A DNA stretch of 64,000 nt from Arthrobacter sp. FW306-07-I (GCF_021800405.1 NZ_CP084550.1:1860001-1924000), one strand, 5' to 3'. Shown: positions 1-8,695, counted from the stretch's first letter. Translations and numbers: made by a program. Notes: a model not told the origin generated them from the letters alone.

Positions 1-291
1 GCGCTCCGCTTCTACTTCGAATTCCACCGGCATTACGACCAGGGGTACCTGGCCCACGTCCACGATTTTTTCGCCGCCGGAGTCGCCGCCGGCACGCTCG
101 AGTACACCGCCCGGCCCGCCACCGTGGACGTGGAAACGGACTCACCGCTCCTGGTGGGGACCACCGTGGCTGACTTCCGCGGGCTCTGGGGCGCGCCGCC
201 GAACGCCCGGGTGGTGTCCGGGAACAACCCCCGGCAGGCCTTTGGTGAGCTGGTGTCCGCCGTCGGGAGACTGGCCCGCCGCGTGGGGTAG
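1..291 (+). CDS. Nucleoside hydrolase, C-terminal part (gene cut by window start)
   Basis: Only the last 96 residues are present, in frame 1, ending with TAG. The fragment carries a V-D-V-E strand, a G-T-T-V-x-D-x-R-G turn and a P-P-N-A-R-V-V segment. This is the usual C-terminal pattern of inosine/uridine-preferring nucleoside hydrolases, which split ribonucleosides into base and ribose in the cytoplasm. The catalytic N-terminal D-x-D-x-x-x-D-D calcium site lies outside the window, so activity cannot be judged. It lies just upstream of an ECF transporter in the same orientation, which hints that the transporter handles a nucleoside, base or related compound. A separate promoter-like element follows at 371. 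Confidence 0.7.
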   Translation, partial: ALRFYFEFHRHYDQGYLAHVHDFFAAGVAAGTLEYTARPATVDVETDSPLLVGTTVADFRGLWGAPPNARVVSGNNPRQAFGELVSAVGRLARRVG

Positions 292-370
292 CCGGAGGGC
301 AGGCGAACAGGGGTAAAACGGGCTGCACCGGGTGGTGGTCCTCCACGGGACGCTGCCGGGGAATGGCCGG

Positions 371-492
371 TAGAATGGGCACCGGACCGGCCCGGCGCAG
401 TTGCCGCCGGCTGCTGCCGAGGTGACATAGGCAGCCACACTCCGGCCCGGTACTGGCCGGGCCACTGCCTGCACCCCAAAGGAACATTCCCC
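371..492 (+). promoter_or_regulatory. Promoter and structured leader of the ECF transporter genes
   Basis: A TAGAAT -10-like hexamer lies at 371-376, about 110 bases before the ATG. No good -35 is visible. The leader can fold two mutually exclusive ways: GGCTGC (409-414) with GCAGCC (431-436), or AGGCAG (429-434) with CTGCCT (465-470). The second form encloses a hairpin GGCCCGG/CCGGGCC (444-450/457-463). An AAAGGA ribosome binding site follows at 478-483. The alternative pairing suggests a riboswitch or attenuator, but no known aptamer was recognised. Confidence 0.4.
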
Positions 493-1347
493 ATGTCATC
501 GCCCTCTCTGACGCTCCCGTCACAGGAACGCTCACCGGCGCGCCGCCGCCTGCTGGAGATCCTCGGCGCCCTGGCCATCGCCGCCACCTACATCTACCTT
601 GTGCTCAACCAGCCGGCCGATATCACCGGCGGCCCGGGCAGCGCGTCCGCCCTGATTGCCCTCACCGGCTTCCTTGCGGGGGCCGTCCTGCTGATCGTCG
701 CCGTCCTGCCCACCCTGCCCGCGTCCACCCTGGTGCTGATCCCCGTGGCCCTGGTCCTCAACATCGTGCTGGGGCAGTTTGTCGGCAGCACCCTGGTGCC
801 CTTCTACCTCGATGCCATCGGCACGGTGCTGATCGCAGTCCTGGCCGGACCGGCAGCCGGCGCAGCCACCGGTGCCCTCAGCAGCATCGTCTGGTCCTTC
901 TTCAACCCCACGGTGCTGCCGTTCGCTGCCGGCGCCGCGCTCATCGGTTGCCTGGCAGGACTAGCGGCACGCTACGGACTGTTCCGCCGTTTCTACCTGG
1001 CTCCGATCGCCGGCTTCATCACCGGGATCGTCGCGGGCGTGGTCTCCGCTCCGGTGGCCGCCTTCGTTTTCGGCGGAACCTCCGGTGTGGCGACGGGCGC
1101 CATCGTCAGCGCCTTCCGGGCCATGGGGGACAGCCTGCTGGGTGCCATCACGAAGCAGGCCTTGATCTCCGATCCCATGGACAAGGCGATCGTGTTCACC
1201 ATCGTCGCCATCCTGGCCTACGCGCTGCCCCGCCGGGCACGCCAGCAGTTCCCGTTCATCCGGCGCCACCGAGTCCTTGCCGGAGACGCCTCGTCTGCCG
1301 AGGCCCGCACGGACGCCCCGGCCCCGGGTACAGCTGCGAAAGGCTGA
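493..1347 (+). CDS. ECF transporter S component (substrate-binding membrane subunit)
   Basis: A 284-residue hydrophobic protein with about six membrane segments (first near residues 25-40, last near 230-245) and alanine/glycine-rich helices, as in S components of energy-coupling factor importers. The following genes encode the T and A subunits, which fixes the assignment. The ATG has an AAAGGA site nine bases upstream. The substrate cannot be read from the sequence. The neighbouring nucleoside hydrolase argues mildly for a nucleoside, nucleobase or pyrimidine-type vitamin precursor. Residues 256-284 form a polar, Ala/Pro-rich cytoplasmic tail. It is 9 bases from the next gene, so all three are probably one transcript. 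Confidence 0.8.
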   Translation: MSSPSLTLPSQERSPARRRLLEILGALAIAATYIYLVLNQPADITGGPGSASALIALTGFLAGAVLLIVAVLPTLPASTLVLIPVALVLNIVLGQFVGSTLVPFYLDAIGTVLIAVLAGPAAGAATGALSSIVWSFFNPTVLPFAAGAALIGCLAGLAARYGLFRRFYLAPIAGFITGIVAGVVSAPVAAFVFGGTSGVATGAIVSAFRAMGDSLLGAITKQALISDPMDKAIVFTIVAILAYALPRRARQQFPFIRRHRVLAGDASSAEARTDAPAPGTAAKG

Positions 1348-1356
1348 CCGGACCCT

Positions 1357-2145
1357 GTGACAGCATCCCCGGCAGGCAGGACCGCGGCGGGCGCCAGGCG
1401 GACGCGGCTTAATCCGCTGACCCTGCTGGCGGCTGCCGGCAGCACGGCGGCCATTACGACGGCGGCAGCAAGCTGGCAGCTGTCAGTCGCCGTGGTTGCC
1501 GCGTCGCTTGGCCTGTCGCTGGCAGGTGGCACAGCCCGCCGCGTGCTGCCGGCGGCCGCAGCGGTCCTGGTTCCGCTTGGCCTGTCACTGCTTGTCCTGC
1601 ACGGATTGTTTTTCCCTGAAGGCCGCACGGTCCTGGCCGAGTGGGGACCTGCCCGCATCACGGCAGAGGGCCTGGACTTCGCGGGCCGGCGGATCCTGCA
1701 GCTGGCCGCCGTCGTTCTGGCGCTGCTGCTGTTTTCCTTCAGCGTTAGGGTGCCTGACCTTGTGGCCGCGTTGTCCGCCCGCGGCGTGCAGGGCCGGTTC
1801 GCATTCGTGCTGGCGTCCACCCTGACCTTGCTGCCTGCCATCACCGCACGCGCACAACGGATCCGGCAGGCCCAGGAATCACGTGGCCTGGTGGTCACCC
1901 GCAGCCTGGTGTCCCGGGTTGACGCGTTCCGGCTGCAGGCCGTCCCCCTGGTGCTGTCGCTGATCGAGGATGCCGGAACCAGGGCGGCGGCTTTGGAGGC
2001 GCGGGGACTGAGCAATCCCGGCCCACGGACCAGCTTCCGCGAGGTTCCTGATTCCAGGCTGCAGCGGGCCGCACGCGCGGTCCTGGTGTTGATGGCCCTG
2101 GCAGCGGTGGTGCTCCGCCTGGTGCAGGCAGGTCCGGGTGGCTGA
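1357..2145 (+). CDS. ecfT: ECF transporter T component (EcfT)
   Basis: A 262-residue membrane protein that couples ATP hydrolysis by the A subunits to movement of the S component. It starts with GTG. Hydrophobic segments occur near residues 20-60, 65-85, 105-125 and 235-255. The long cytoplasmic coupling region carries the two short Arg-Gly motifs typical of EcfT, seen here as Q-E-S-R-G-L and L-E-A-R-G-L. These bind grooves on the two ATPase domains. The 3' end overlaps the ATPase gene by 8 bases (its GTG lies inside), which implies coupled translation. Confidence 0.85.
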   Translation: MTASPAGRTAAGARRTRLNPLTLLAAAGSTAAITTAAASWQLSVAVVAASLGLSLAGGTARRVLPAAAAVLVPLGLSLLVLHGLFFPEGRTVLAEWGPARITAEGLDFAGRRILQLAAVVLALLLFSFSVRVPDLVAALSARGVQGRFAFVLASTLTLLPAITARAQRIRQAQESRGLVVTRSLVSRVDAFRLQAVPLVLSLIEDAGTRAAALEARGLSNPGPRTSFREVPDSRLQRAARAVLVLMALAAVVLRLVQAGPGG

Positions 2146-3742
2146 GCGCATGGCCACGGAAGGCCCACGGAACGCAGGCAAGGCGGGCAATGACAGTAGT
2201 GCGGGCAATGACAGTGCTGCTGCCGCGCCTGTGCTCGCGGCCGGGATCCGGCATTTCACCTTCCATGACGGGCAAGCCCCGGCACTGCGGGAGGTGGGTG
2301 TTTCCTTTCCGCCCGGGTCCTTCACAGCCGTCCTGGGCGCCTCGGGGAGCGGCAAATCCACCATGGGCCGTCTCCTGGCCGGCTGGCTGCCACCGGGCGG
2401 CCATGGGACCCTGTCAGGATTCCTTGAGCTGTCAGGCACCAGGTTGGAGTTCGACGGCGGCCCGGGGGATCCGCGGATCAATCCCGCCGAGTGGGGCCGC
2501 CAGGTGGGTTTCGTCCCGCAGGACCCCGCCACTGTGCTGTCCACCGTCCGGGCGACGGTGGCCGAGGAGCTGGCGTTCGGATTGGAAAACGCCGGGATCG
2601 AGCGCGGCGCCATGGTGGCGGCGGTGGAACGCACCGTGGGGCTGCTGGGACTGCGGAGCAAACTGGACGAGGACCCGGCACGGCTCTCCGGTGGCCAACT
2701 GCGCCGCCTGGCCATTGGCTGCGCGATCATCGCCGGGCCGCCGGTACTGGTCATGGACGAGCCTTTGGCCTCCCTGGACGCGGCAGGGACTGCGGAGCTT
2801 GCAGCCCTGGTACGCGACCTCCTGAACCGCGGCACCGCCGTCGTGATCCTCAGCCAGACCATTGATCCCCTGCTGCAGGGTGCCGGCTCCTGGCTGGTGC
2901 TGTCGGACGGTACGGTCACCGCCAGCGGTCCGCCGGCGGCCATGGAAAGCAGTCCAGGGTCGCTGCCGGCATCGATCCGGCGCCCTGGCACCGTGCAGGC
3001 TCCGGCAAGCTCCCTTCCGCGGACACTGACAGTCAAGCGTGGTGCCCCTTCGCTGCAGTTGCAGGGCGTGTCTTTCGGCTACCCGGCACCGCCCAGGGGC
3101 AGGAGACAGCGGAAAGTATTAAGGCGGAAACCCTCAACCCCGGTGCTGCAGGACATAAACCTGGTCGTCCATCCGGGGGAGATCGTGGCCGTGACCGGAC
3201 CCAACGGCGCCGGCAAGTCGACCCTCCTGCGGCACTTCAACGGCCTGCTGCGGCCCACATCGGGCAGCGTGGCAGTCGGCGGCGCTGACATCGCCGGAAC
3301 CCCGGTGGGGAGGACGGCGGCCGCGGTGGGCCTGCTGTTCCAGCAGCCGCGTGACCAGTTGTTTGAGCGGACCGTGCACCGGGAGGTCAGCTTCGGGCTG
3401 GACCGCCTGGTGGGCCCGGCAGCGGCGAAGGACCGTGCCGCCTCGGCACTGCAGGCGGTGGGCCTGGCGGCTGCGGCTGAAGACCATCCGGCCGAGCTGC
3501 CGGCGTCAGCCCAGCGCCTCCTGGCCCTGGCTACCGTCCTGGCCCGCAAGCCCGCCGTCCTGGCGCTGGACGAGCCCACCGTGGCGCTGGATGCGGACGG
3601 GCTGGCCCTGCTCGACGCCGCCGTACGGTCAGCAGCGGCGGGGGGCGCCGCCGTCGTGCTGGTTACCCATGACCTGGCCTATGCACGCTCGGCGGCGGAC
3701 CGCATTCTGGCGCTCGACGGCGGCCGGCTGGTGCCGGCCTGA
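2138..3742 (+). CDS. ecfA: Fused ECF transporter ATPase with two ABC domains
   Basis: 534 residues carrying both ATPase domains that are usually separate EcfA1 and EcfA2. Domain 1 (about 25-270) has Walker A GASGSGKST, signature LSGGQ (near 183) and Walker B VLVMDEP, but its H-loop reads LSQTID, with Gln where His is expected. Domain 2 (about 305-530) has Walker A GPNGAGKST, Walker B VLALDEP and H-loop VTHD, but its signature is degenerate (ELPASAQRL, near 453). Pairing head-to-tail gives one complete ATP site (domain 2 Walker plus domain 1 signature) and one with both the signature and the switch His missing. It starts with GTG inside the ecfT end. A strong hairpin follows the stop. Confidence 0.9.
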   Translation: MAERMATEGPRNAGKAGNDSSAGNDSAAAAPVLAAGIRHFTFHDGQAPALREVGVSFPPGSFTAVLGASGSGKSTMGRLLAGWLPPGGHGTLSGFLELSGTRLEFDGGPGDPRINPAEWGRQVGFVPQDPATVLSTVRATVAEELAFGLENAGIERGAMVAAVERTVGLLGLRSKLDEDPARLSGGQLRRLAIGCAIIAGPPVLVMDEPLASLDAAGTAELAALVRDLLNRGTAVVILSQTIDPLLQGAGSWLVLSDGTVTASGPPAAMESSPGSLPASIRRPGTVQAPASSLPRTLTVKRGAPSLQLQGVSFGYPAPPRGRRQRKVLRRKPSTPVLQDINLVVHPGEIVAVTGPNGAGKSTLLRHFNGLLRPTSGSVAVGGADIAGTPVGRTAAAVGLLFQQPRDQLFERTVHREVSFGLDRLVGPAAAKDRAASALQAVGLAAAAEDHPAELPASAQRLLALATVLARKPAVLALDEPTVALDADGLALLDAAVRSAAAGGAAVVLVTHDLAYARSAADRILALDGGRLVPA

Positions 3743-3750
3743 CCGCGTGT

Positions 3751-3778
3751 GCTGCCTGGCCCTTGCGGGCCAGGCAGC
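3751..3778. terminator. Bidirectional hairpin between convergent ecfA and fadB
   Basis: Perfect 12-base inverted repeat GCTGCCTGGCCC / GGGCCAGGCAGC with a TTGC loop, placed in the 45 bases between two converging genes. There is no long T run, as is common in high-GC actinobacteria. Confidence 0.75.
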
Positions 3779-3787
3779 CTGCCGCTG

Positions 3788-5950
3788 CTAGCCTTGCGCC
3801 GGTGAGGCGACGCCGGGGGCCAGGAAACGCTTGCCGTTGACCCGTTCCGAGGCGCCCACGCGGTCCAGGTACGGCGTGATGCCGCCCAGGAACATGGGCC
3901 AGCCCGCGCCAAGGATCATGCAAAGGTCGATGTCCTCGGGCCCTGCCACGACGCCCTCGTCCAGCATGAGTCCGATTTCCTCAGCCAGGGCATCCTGGAC
4001 GCGGTGCAGCACCTGCTCTCCGGTGGAAGGGCTGGTACCGAAGGACATCAGCTCCAACGTGGAAGCCGGGATGGCCCGCGAGCCGTCCGGCGCAGCCTCC
4101 CACAACGCCTTGACGTTGTTGTCGATGAGCTTCTTCAGGTTGTCGGACACCGGGAAGCGCTCCCCGAAAGCTGCATGCAGCGATTCCTGGACGTGCTGTG
4201 CCACCGGCAGGCCCACCATGGCCAGCAGCGTGAAAGGCGTCATAGGCAGGCCCATGGGACGCAGCGCGGTGTCTGCCACCTCCGCCGGAGTGCCTTCGTC
4301 GAACGCAGCCGTCACTTCGCCCATGAGCCGGAGCAGGATGCGGTTGACCACGAACGCCGCGGCGTCCTTGACCAGAACGCCCGTCTTCTTCAGGGCTTTG
4401 GCCAGTTCGAAGGCGGTGGCCAGGACAGCGTCATCGGTCCGCGGGGCCCGGACGATCTCCAGGAGCGGCATGACGGCGACCGGGTTGAAGAAGTGGAAAC
4501 CCACCAGCCGCTCGGGGTGCTGCAGGTCGGCGGCCATCTCCGTCACGGACAGGGAGGACGTGTTGGTGGCCAGGATGCACTCCGGCCCCACGATCCCCTC
4601 CAGCTCGGCGAACACCTGCTTCTTGATGTGCAGTTCCTCGAAGACGGCCTCGATCACGAAGTCGGCGTCCGCGAACACCTCTTTCGACACCGATCCCGTC
4701 ACCAGTGCCTTGGTGCGGTTGGCGGCGTCCTGGCTGACACGCTGCTTGGCCAGCAGCTTGTCCACCTCGGCATGGACGTAGGCCACGCCCTTGTCCACCC
4801 GCGCCTGGTCGATGTCGGTCAGGACCACCGGCACCTTCAACTGGCGGGCGAACAGCAGTGCCAGCTGGCCGGCCATCAGCCCGGCGCCCACCACGCCCAC
4901 CTTGGTGACAGGGCGGGCCAGCTTGCGGTCGGGGGCTCCGGCGGGGCGCTTGGCACGCTTCTGCACCAGGTCCAGGAACGCGTAGACCGTGGAACGGAAC
5001 TCGTCCGTCTGCATGAGTCCGGCCAGCGTCTCGCATTCCAGGGCGGCGGATTCCGCGGCCGTCATGGTCCGGTTGGCCTCGAGGAGTTCCAGGACCTTGG
5101 CGGGGGCCGGGGAGGCATTGGAGGTCTTGCCCTCCACGAACCTGCGGCCGCCTTCAACCGCGGCGGTCCAGCGGGCCGCAGCGTCGGGGGAGGAAGGGTC
5201 GACGGCGTTGGGCCGCTCCGGGACCACCTCGCCGGAGATGACGCCGGCTGCCCAGGCCAGTGACTGTTCCAGGAAGTCGGCGGGCTCGAAGACGGCGTCC
5301 GCGATGCCCATGGCGAAGGCCTGGGTGCCGGTGAGGGTCCGGTTGTTGCTGAGCGGGTTCTCGATCATGACCTTGACCGCGTTCTCCGGACCCACCAGGC
5401 GGGGCAGGATGTAGACGCCGCCCCAGCCGGGCACCAGGCCAAGGAATCCCTCCGGCAGCGCCAGGGCGCCGGCCCCCGTGGAGACCGTGCGGTAAGTAGA
5501 CTGCAGGGCGATCTCCAGGCCCCCGCCCAGGGCAGCGCCGTTGATGAACGCGAAGCTGGGGACGCCCAGGTTGGCCAGTGTGGCGTAGACGTCATGGCCC
5601 AGCTGTGCCATCCACAGTCCGTGCTCGCGTTTTTCCAGTGACTTCACGGCGGAGAGGTCCGCGCCGGCCACCAGGTAATGCGGCTTGCCGGTGACGCCGA
5701 CGCCCACGATTTCGCCGCGGGCCGCGCGGTCCCGCAGGCCCTCCAGCACGGTCCCCAGCTCCACCAGGGTGTTGGGGCCCAGGGTGGTGGGCTTGGTGTG
5801 GTCCAGGTCGTTGTCCAGGGTGACCAGGGCGAAGGTGCCGGGGCTTGGTTTTCCTGCCGTGGCCGGGAGGGTGATGTCCTGCACGTAGGAATGGGTCACG
5901 GTTTCGTTGGGGAAGAGGTCGGCCAACTTGCGGAAGTCTGCGGCGCTCAT
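3788..5950 (-). CDS. fadB: Fatty-acid oxidation complex alpha subunit (enoyl-CoA hydratase / 3-hydroxyacyl-CoA dehydrogenase)
   Basis: A 720-residue bifunctional enzyme that hydrates trans-2-enoyl-CoA and oxidises the L-3-hydroxyacyl-CoA product with NAD. The N-terminal crotonase domain (about 1-320) shows the oxyanion-hole region GAALGGGLEIAL. The NAD-binding domain begins near residue 345 with GVVGAGLMAGQLA, and HFFNPVAVMPLLEIV marks the dehydrogenase family. The C-terminal helical domains end near 715. The ATG at 5950 sits in an ATGA overlap with the end of the thiolase gene, so longer upstream starts are unlikely. The pair matches the two-subunit fadBA arrangement. Confidence 0.92.
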   Translation of the reverse strand: MSAADFRKLADLFPNETVTHSYVQDITLPATAGKPSPGTFALVTLDNDLDHTKPTTLGPNTLVELGTVLEGLRDRAARGEIVGVGVTGKPHYLVAGADLSAVKSLEKREHGLWMAQLGHDVYATLANLGVPSFAFINGAALGGGLEIALQSTYRTVSTGAGALALPEGFLGLVPGWGGVYILPRLVGPENAVKVMIENPLSNNRTLTGTQAFAMGIADAVFEPADFLEQSLAWAAGVISGEVVPERPNAVDPSSPDAAARWTAAVEGGRRFVEGKTSNASPAPAKVLELLEANRTMTAAESAALECETLAGLMQTDEFRSTVYAFLDLVQKRAKRPAGAPDRKLARPVTKVGVVGAGLMAGQLALLFARQLKVPVVLTDIDQARVDKGVAYVHAEVDKLLAKQRVSQDAANRTKALVTGSVSKEVFADADFVIEAVFEELHIKKQVFAELEGIVGPECILATNTSSLSVTEMAADLQHPERLVGFHFFNPVAVMPLLEIVRAPRTDDAVLATAFELAKALKKTGVLVKDAAAFVVNRILLRLMGEVTAAFDEGTPAEVADTALRPMGLPMTPFTLLAMVGLPVAQHVQESLHAAFGERFPVSDNLKKLIDNNVKALWEAAPDGSRAIPASTLELMSFGTSPSTGEQVLHRVQDALAEEIGLMLDEGVVAGPEDIDLCMILGAGWPMFLGGITPYLDRVGASERVNGKRFLAPGVASPAQG

Positions 5951-7227
5951 GCCAGGGCTCCTTCGGAAACGGTAGCGGCGGCGGTCTCGCCGGAGGGGGT
6001 TCCACTGTAGTCGGGGTGGTGCGGGTTTTCCCAGATCACGGTGCCGCCCATGCCCAGGCCGACGCACATGGTGGTGATCCCGTAACGGACGGACGGGTCT
6101 TCCTCGAATTGGCGGGCCAGCTGGATCATCAGCCGCACGCCGGAGGAAGCGAGCGGGTGGCCCACCGCAATGGCGCCGCCGTACCGGTTGACCCGGGGGT
6201 CGTCGTCGGCAATGCCGTAATGGTCCAGGAAGCTCAGGACCTGGACGGCGAATGCCTCGTTGATTTCGAACAGGCCGATGTCATCAATGGTCAGTCCTGC
6301 GTTCTGCAGCGCCTTTTCGGTGGCGGGGACAGGGCCGATGCCCATGACTTCGGGCTCCACGCCGGCGTAGGCGTAGCTGACCAGCCGCATCTTCACCGGC
6401 AGGCCCAGTTCTGCGGCGGCGTCGGAGGAAGCCAGGACCGCCGCAGTTGCACCGTCGTTGAGGCCGGCCGCGTTTCCGGCGGTGACCCGGCCGTGTGCGC
6501 GGAACGGCGTGCGCAGCCCGGCCAGGTCGTCCAGGGTGGTGCCGGGCCGGGGAGGCTCGTCCTTGCTGTGCACCGTCCAACCCTCGCCGGGCTTGCGGGC
6601 GGCGACGGGAACCAAGTCGGGCTGGATCTGCCCGTCCTGGTAGGCGGCTGCCAGCTTGTCCTGCGAGGCCACCGCGTACGCGTCGGTGCGCTGCTTGGTG
6701 ATGGCGGGGAAGCGGTCGTGCAGGTTCTCTGCAGTGTTGCCCATGTTCAGGGCCGCAGGGTCCACCAGGCGTTCGGACATGAACCGCGGATTGGGGTCCG
6801 CCCCGGAGCCCATCGGATGGTGGCCCATATGCTCCACGCCGCCGGCAATCACCACATCGTAGGCGCCGAAGCCGATGCCGCCGGCCGTCGTCGTGACAGC
6901 AGTCATGGCGCCGGCGCACATGCGGTCGATGGCGAACCCGGGGACGGAGCGGGGCAGGCCGGCCAACAGGGCCGCGGTCCGGCCCAGCGTGAGGCCCTGG
7001 TCGCCGGTCTGGGTGGTGGCGGCAATGGCCACCTCATCGATCCGCTCCGGCGGGAGGGACGGGTTGCGGCGCAGCAGGCCGCGGATGCATTTCACGATCA
7101 GGTCGTCGGCCCGGGTTCCGGCGTAGATTCCTTTCTCGCCGGCCCTGCCGAAGGGTGTGCGGATGCCGTCCACAAAGACGACGTCGCGGACAGTGCGCTG
7201 GGATGCGCCGCTTCCGTGCTGGCTCAC
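5947..7227 (-). CDS. fadA: Acetyl-CoA acyltransferase (3-ketoacyl-CoA thiolase)
   Basis: 426 residues of the thiolase fold, cleaving 3-ketoacyl-CoA to acetyl-CoA and a shortened acyl-CoA, the last step of beta-oxidation. Visible family marks are VDGIRTPFGRAG near the start, the active-site Cys in IDRMCAGAM, NEAFAVQVL, GGAIAVGHPLASSG with the catalytic His, and the C-terminal Cys in TTMCVGLGMGG. The start is GTG at 7227, preceded by GAGGAG at good spacing. It is the promoter-proximal gene of a two-gene operon with fadB. The promoter (7302-7330) contains a palindrome, so a fatty-acid-responsive repressor probably controls it. Confidence 0.93.
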   Translation of the reverse strand: MSQHGSGASQRTVRDVVFVDGIRTPFGRAGEKGIYAGTRADDLIVKCIRGLLRRNPSLPPERIDEVAIAATTQTGDQGLTLGRTAALLAGLPRSVPGFAIDRMCAGAMTAVTTTAGGIGFGAYDVVIAGGVEHMGHHPMGSGADPNPRFMSERLVDPAALNMGNTAENLHDRFPAITKQRTDAYAVASQDKLAAAYQDGQIQPDLVPVAARKPGEGWTVHSKDEPPRPGTTLDDLAGLRTPFRAHGRVTAGNAAGLNDGATAAVLASSDAAAELGLPVKMRLVSYAYAGVEPEVMGIGPVPATEKALQNAGLTIDDIGLFEINEAFAVQVLSFLDHYGIADDDPRVNRYGGAIAVGHPLASSGVRLMIQLARQFEEDPSVRYGITTMCVGLGMGGTVIWENPHHPDYSGTPSGETAAATVSEGALA

Positions 7228-7301
7228 GTGTAACTCCTCATCGAGACGTAACGCGCCGGTGCATGCCGAAGGACGGCAGCAGCCTGACGTGGGTCACCTC
7301 G

Positions 7302-7330
7302 ATGTTACTCGTGAGTAACTTAGCCTGCAA
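7302..7330 (-). promoter_or_regulatory. fadA-fadB promoter with embedded palindromic operator
   Basis: Read on the minus strand: -35 TTGCAG (7325-7330), a 17-base spacer, -10 TAACAT (7302-7307). The inverted repeat GTTACTC-GT-GAGTAAC (7304-7319) fills the spacer and overlaps the -10. This position suits a TetR-family repressor of fatty-acid genes. The regulator itself is not next door. Confidence 0.65.
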
Positions 7331-7348
7331 GGGCTGGAATCGCGCGGG

Positions 7349-8683
7349 CTACTGGCCGCCCGCCGTTGCAGGCGCCTTGGCCTCCTTGGGCGGCAGCGGC
7401 TGCGGGTCAAGGAACGCACCGGCGATCAGGGGAGCGGTGAGTTCAACCTGCCACGTTCGGGCGCCGAGCGCCAGCAGCTCTGCGGCGATCGAATCCACCG
7501 TGACCTCGGCCGGCGGCCGCCACGCCACCCGCCGCAGGTAGTCCGGCGTCAAGAGGTTTTCCAGCGGCAGGTCCAGTTCCTCGGCTTTCGCCTGGAGCAG
7601 GGGCCGGGCCGTGGCCAGGCGGGCGGCTGCTTCCGGATCCCGGTCAGCCCAGACCCGGGGCGGCGGCGGAGCGTTGGTGGCCAGGTGCAGCGGAGGCAGT
7701 TCCTCCAAGGCGCGGGCCGCAGAGATGCAGCGCAGCCAGCGGGGAGCTTCGCGCTGTGCGGCTCGGCCGTGGAACCCCTTGGTGGTGAGCAGTTGCGGAA
7801 CAGTGGCCGGCATGGCCTTCGCCGCTGCCACAAGGGCTGAATCGGGAAGCAGCCTGCCGGGGGCCACGTCGCGTTTTTGCGCCAGCGAATCGCGTTCCAG
7901 CCACAGCTCGCGGACCGCGGCGAGCTGGCGGCGGTCGCGGATCTGGTGCAGGCCGGAGGTCTTGCGCCACGGGTCCACGCGCGGGGGAGCGATGCCGGCT
8001 GCCAGGATGGCTGCGAATTCCTGCTCGGCGTACTCCAGTTTTCCGTTGGCCTGCAGCAGTTCGATGAGTTCCTCGCGCAGTTCGGCCAGGACTTCGACGT
8101 CAAGTGCAGCGTAGCGCAGCCATGGCTCAGGCAGTGGGCGGGTGGACCAGTCGGCCGCGGAGTGCTCTTTGGCCAGCCCGAACCCCAGCAGCTGTTCGAT
8201 GACCGCGGCCAGCCCTACGCGGGGCAGCCCCGCAAGCCGGGCGGCGAGTTCGGTGTCGAAGAGCTTGTCCGGCCACATGCCCAGCTCGGACAGGCAGGGC
8301 AGGTCCTGGCTGGCAGCGTGCAGGATCCATTCGACGCCGCGCAGGGCGTCGTTGATAATCTCCAGGTTTCCGAACGGCTCCGGATCGATCAACCATGTGC
8401 CGGCGCCCTCGCGGCGGATCTGCACCAGGAAGGCGCGTTGCCCGTAGCGGAAGCCGGAAGCGCGTTCGGCGTCCACGCCCGCGGGTCCGGTCCCGGCGGC
8501 GATGGCAGCGGCGCAGCGCTCCAGGCCGGACTGGGTCTCGATAACCAGCGGAACGCCATCCCGTGGAGCGTCAAGGTCGATGATTTCGGGGATGGGGCTG
8601 TCAAAGCCCTCCACGGTGATGTGGGGTGCGGCAGCAGCAGCCGGGACGCCGGCTGTGGTGTTTTCCGGAGTGTTTAGGGTCAT
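7349..8683 (-). CDS. rnd: Ribonuclease D with HRDC domain
   Basis: 444 residues. The 3'-5' exonuclease domain (about 45-230) shows DEDD-family acidic motifs: GVDAERASGFRYGQ (Asp-x-Glu), the LHAASQDLPCL helix, and YAALDVEVL with the last Asp. An HRDC helical domain follows (about 245-325). Such enzymes trim the 3' ends of stable RNAs in the cytoplasm. The ATG is 12 bases after the DUF3000 stop with a GGGGG binding site, so the two are an operon. The C-terminal 120 residues have a second HRDC-like region seen in actinobacterial members. Confidence 0.9.
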   Translation of the reverse strand: MTLNTPENTTAGVPAAAAAPHITVEGFDSPIPEIIDLDAPRDGVPLVIETQSGLERCAAAIAAGTGPAGVDAERASGFRYGQRAFLVQIRREGAGTWLIDPEPFGNLEIINDALRGVEWILHAASQDLPCLSELGMWPDKLFDTELAARLAGLPRVGLAAVIEQLLGFGLAKEHSAADWSTRPLPEPWLRYAALDVEVLAELREELIELLQANGKLEYAEQEFAAILAAGIAPPRVDPWRKTSGLHQIRDRRQLAAVRELWLERDSLAQKRDVAPGRLLPDSALVAAAKAMPATVPQLLTTKGFHGRAAQREAPRWLRCISAARALEELPPLHLATNAPPPPRVWADRDPEAAARLATARPLLQAKAEELDLPLENLLTPDYLRRVAWRPPAEVTVDSIAAELLALGARTWQVELTAPLIAGAFLDPQPLPPKEAKAPATAGGQ

Positions 8684-8695
8684 GATGCCCCCAGT

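Noticed and set aside
371..492. Cobalamin or TPP riboswitch before the ECF genes
   Set aside because: A GCCACTG word recalls the B12 element, but the leader is too short and lacks the other conserved boxes of either class.
3788..6067. 759-residue form of FadB
   Set aside because: The first 39 residues come from the thiolase gene read in another frame; the ATG at 5950 in an ATGA overlap fits the family.
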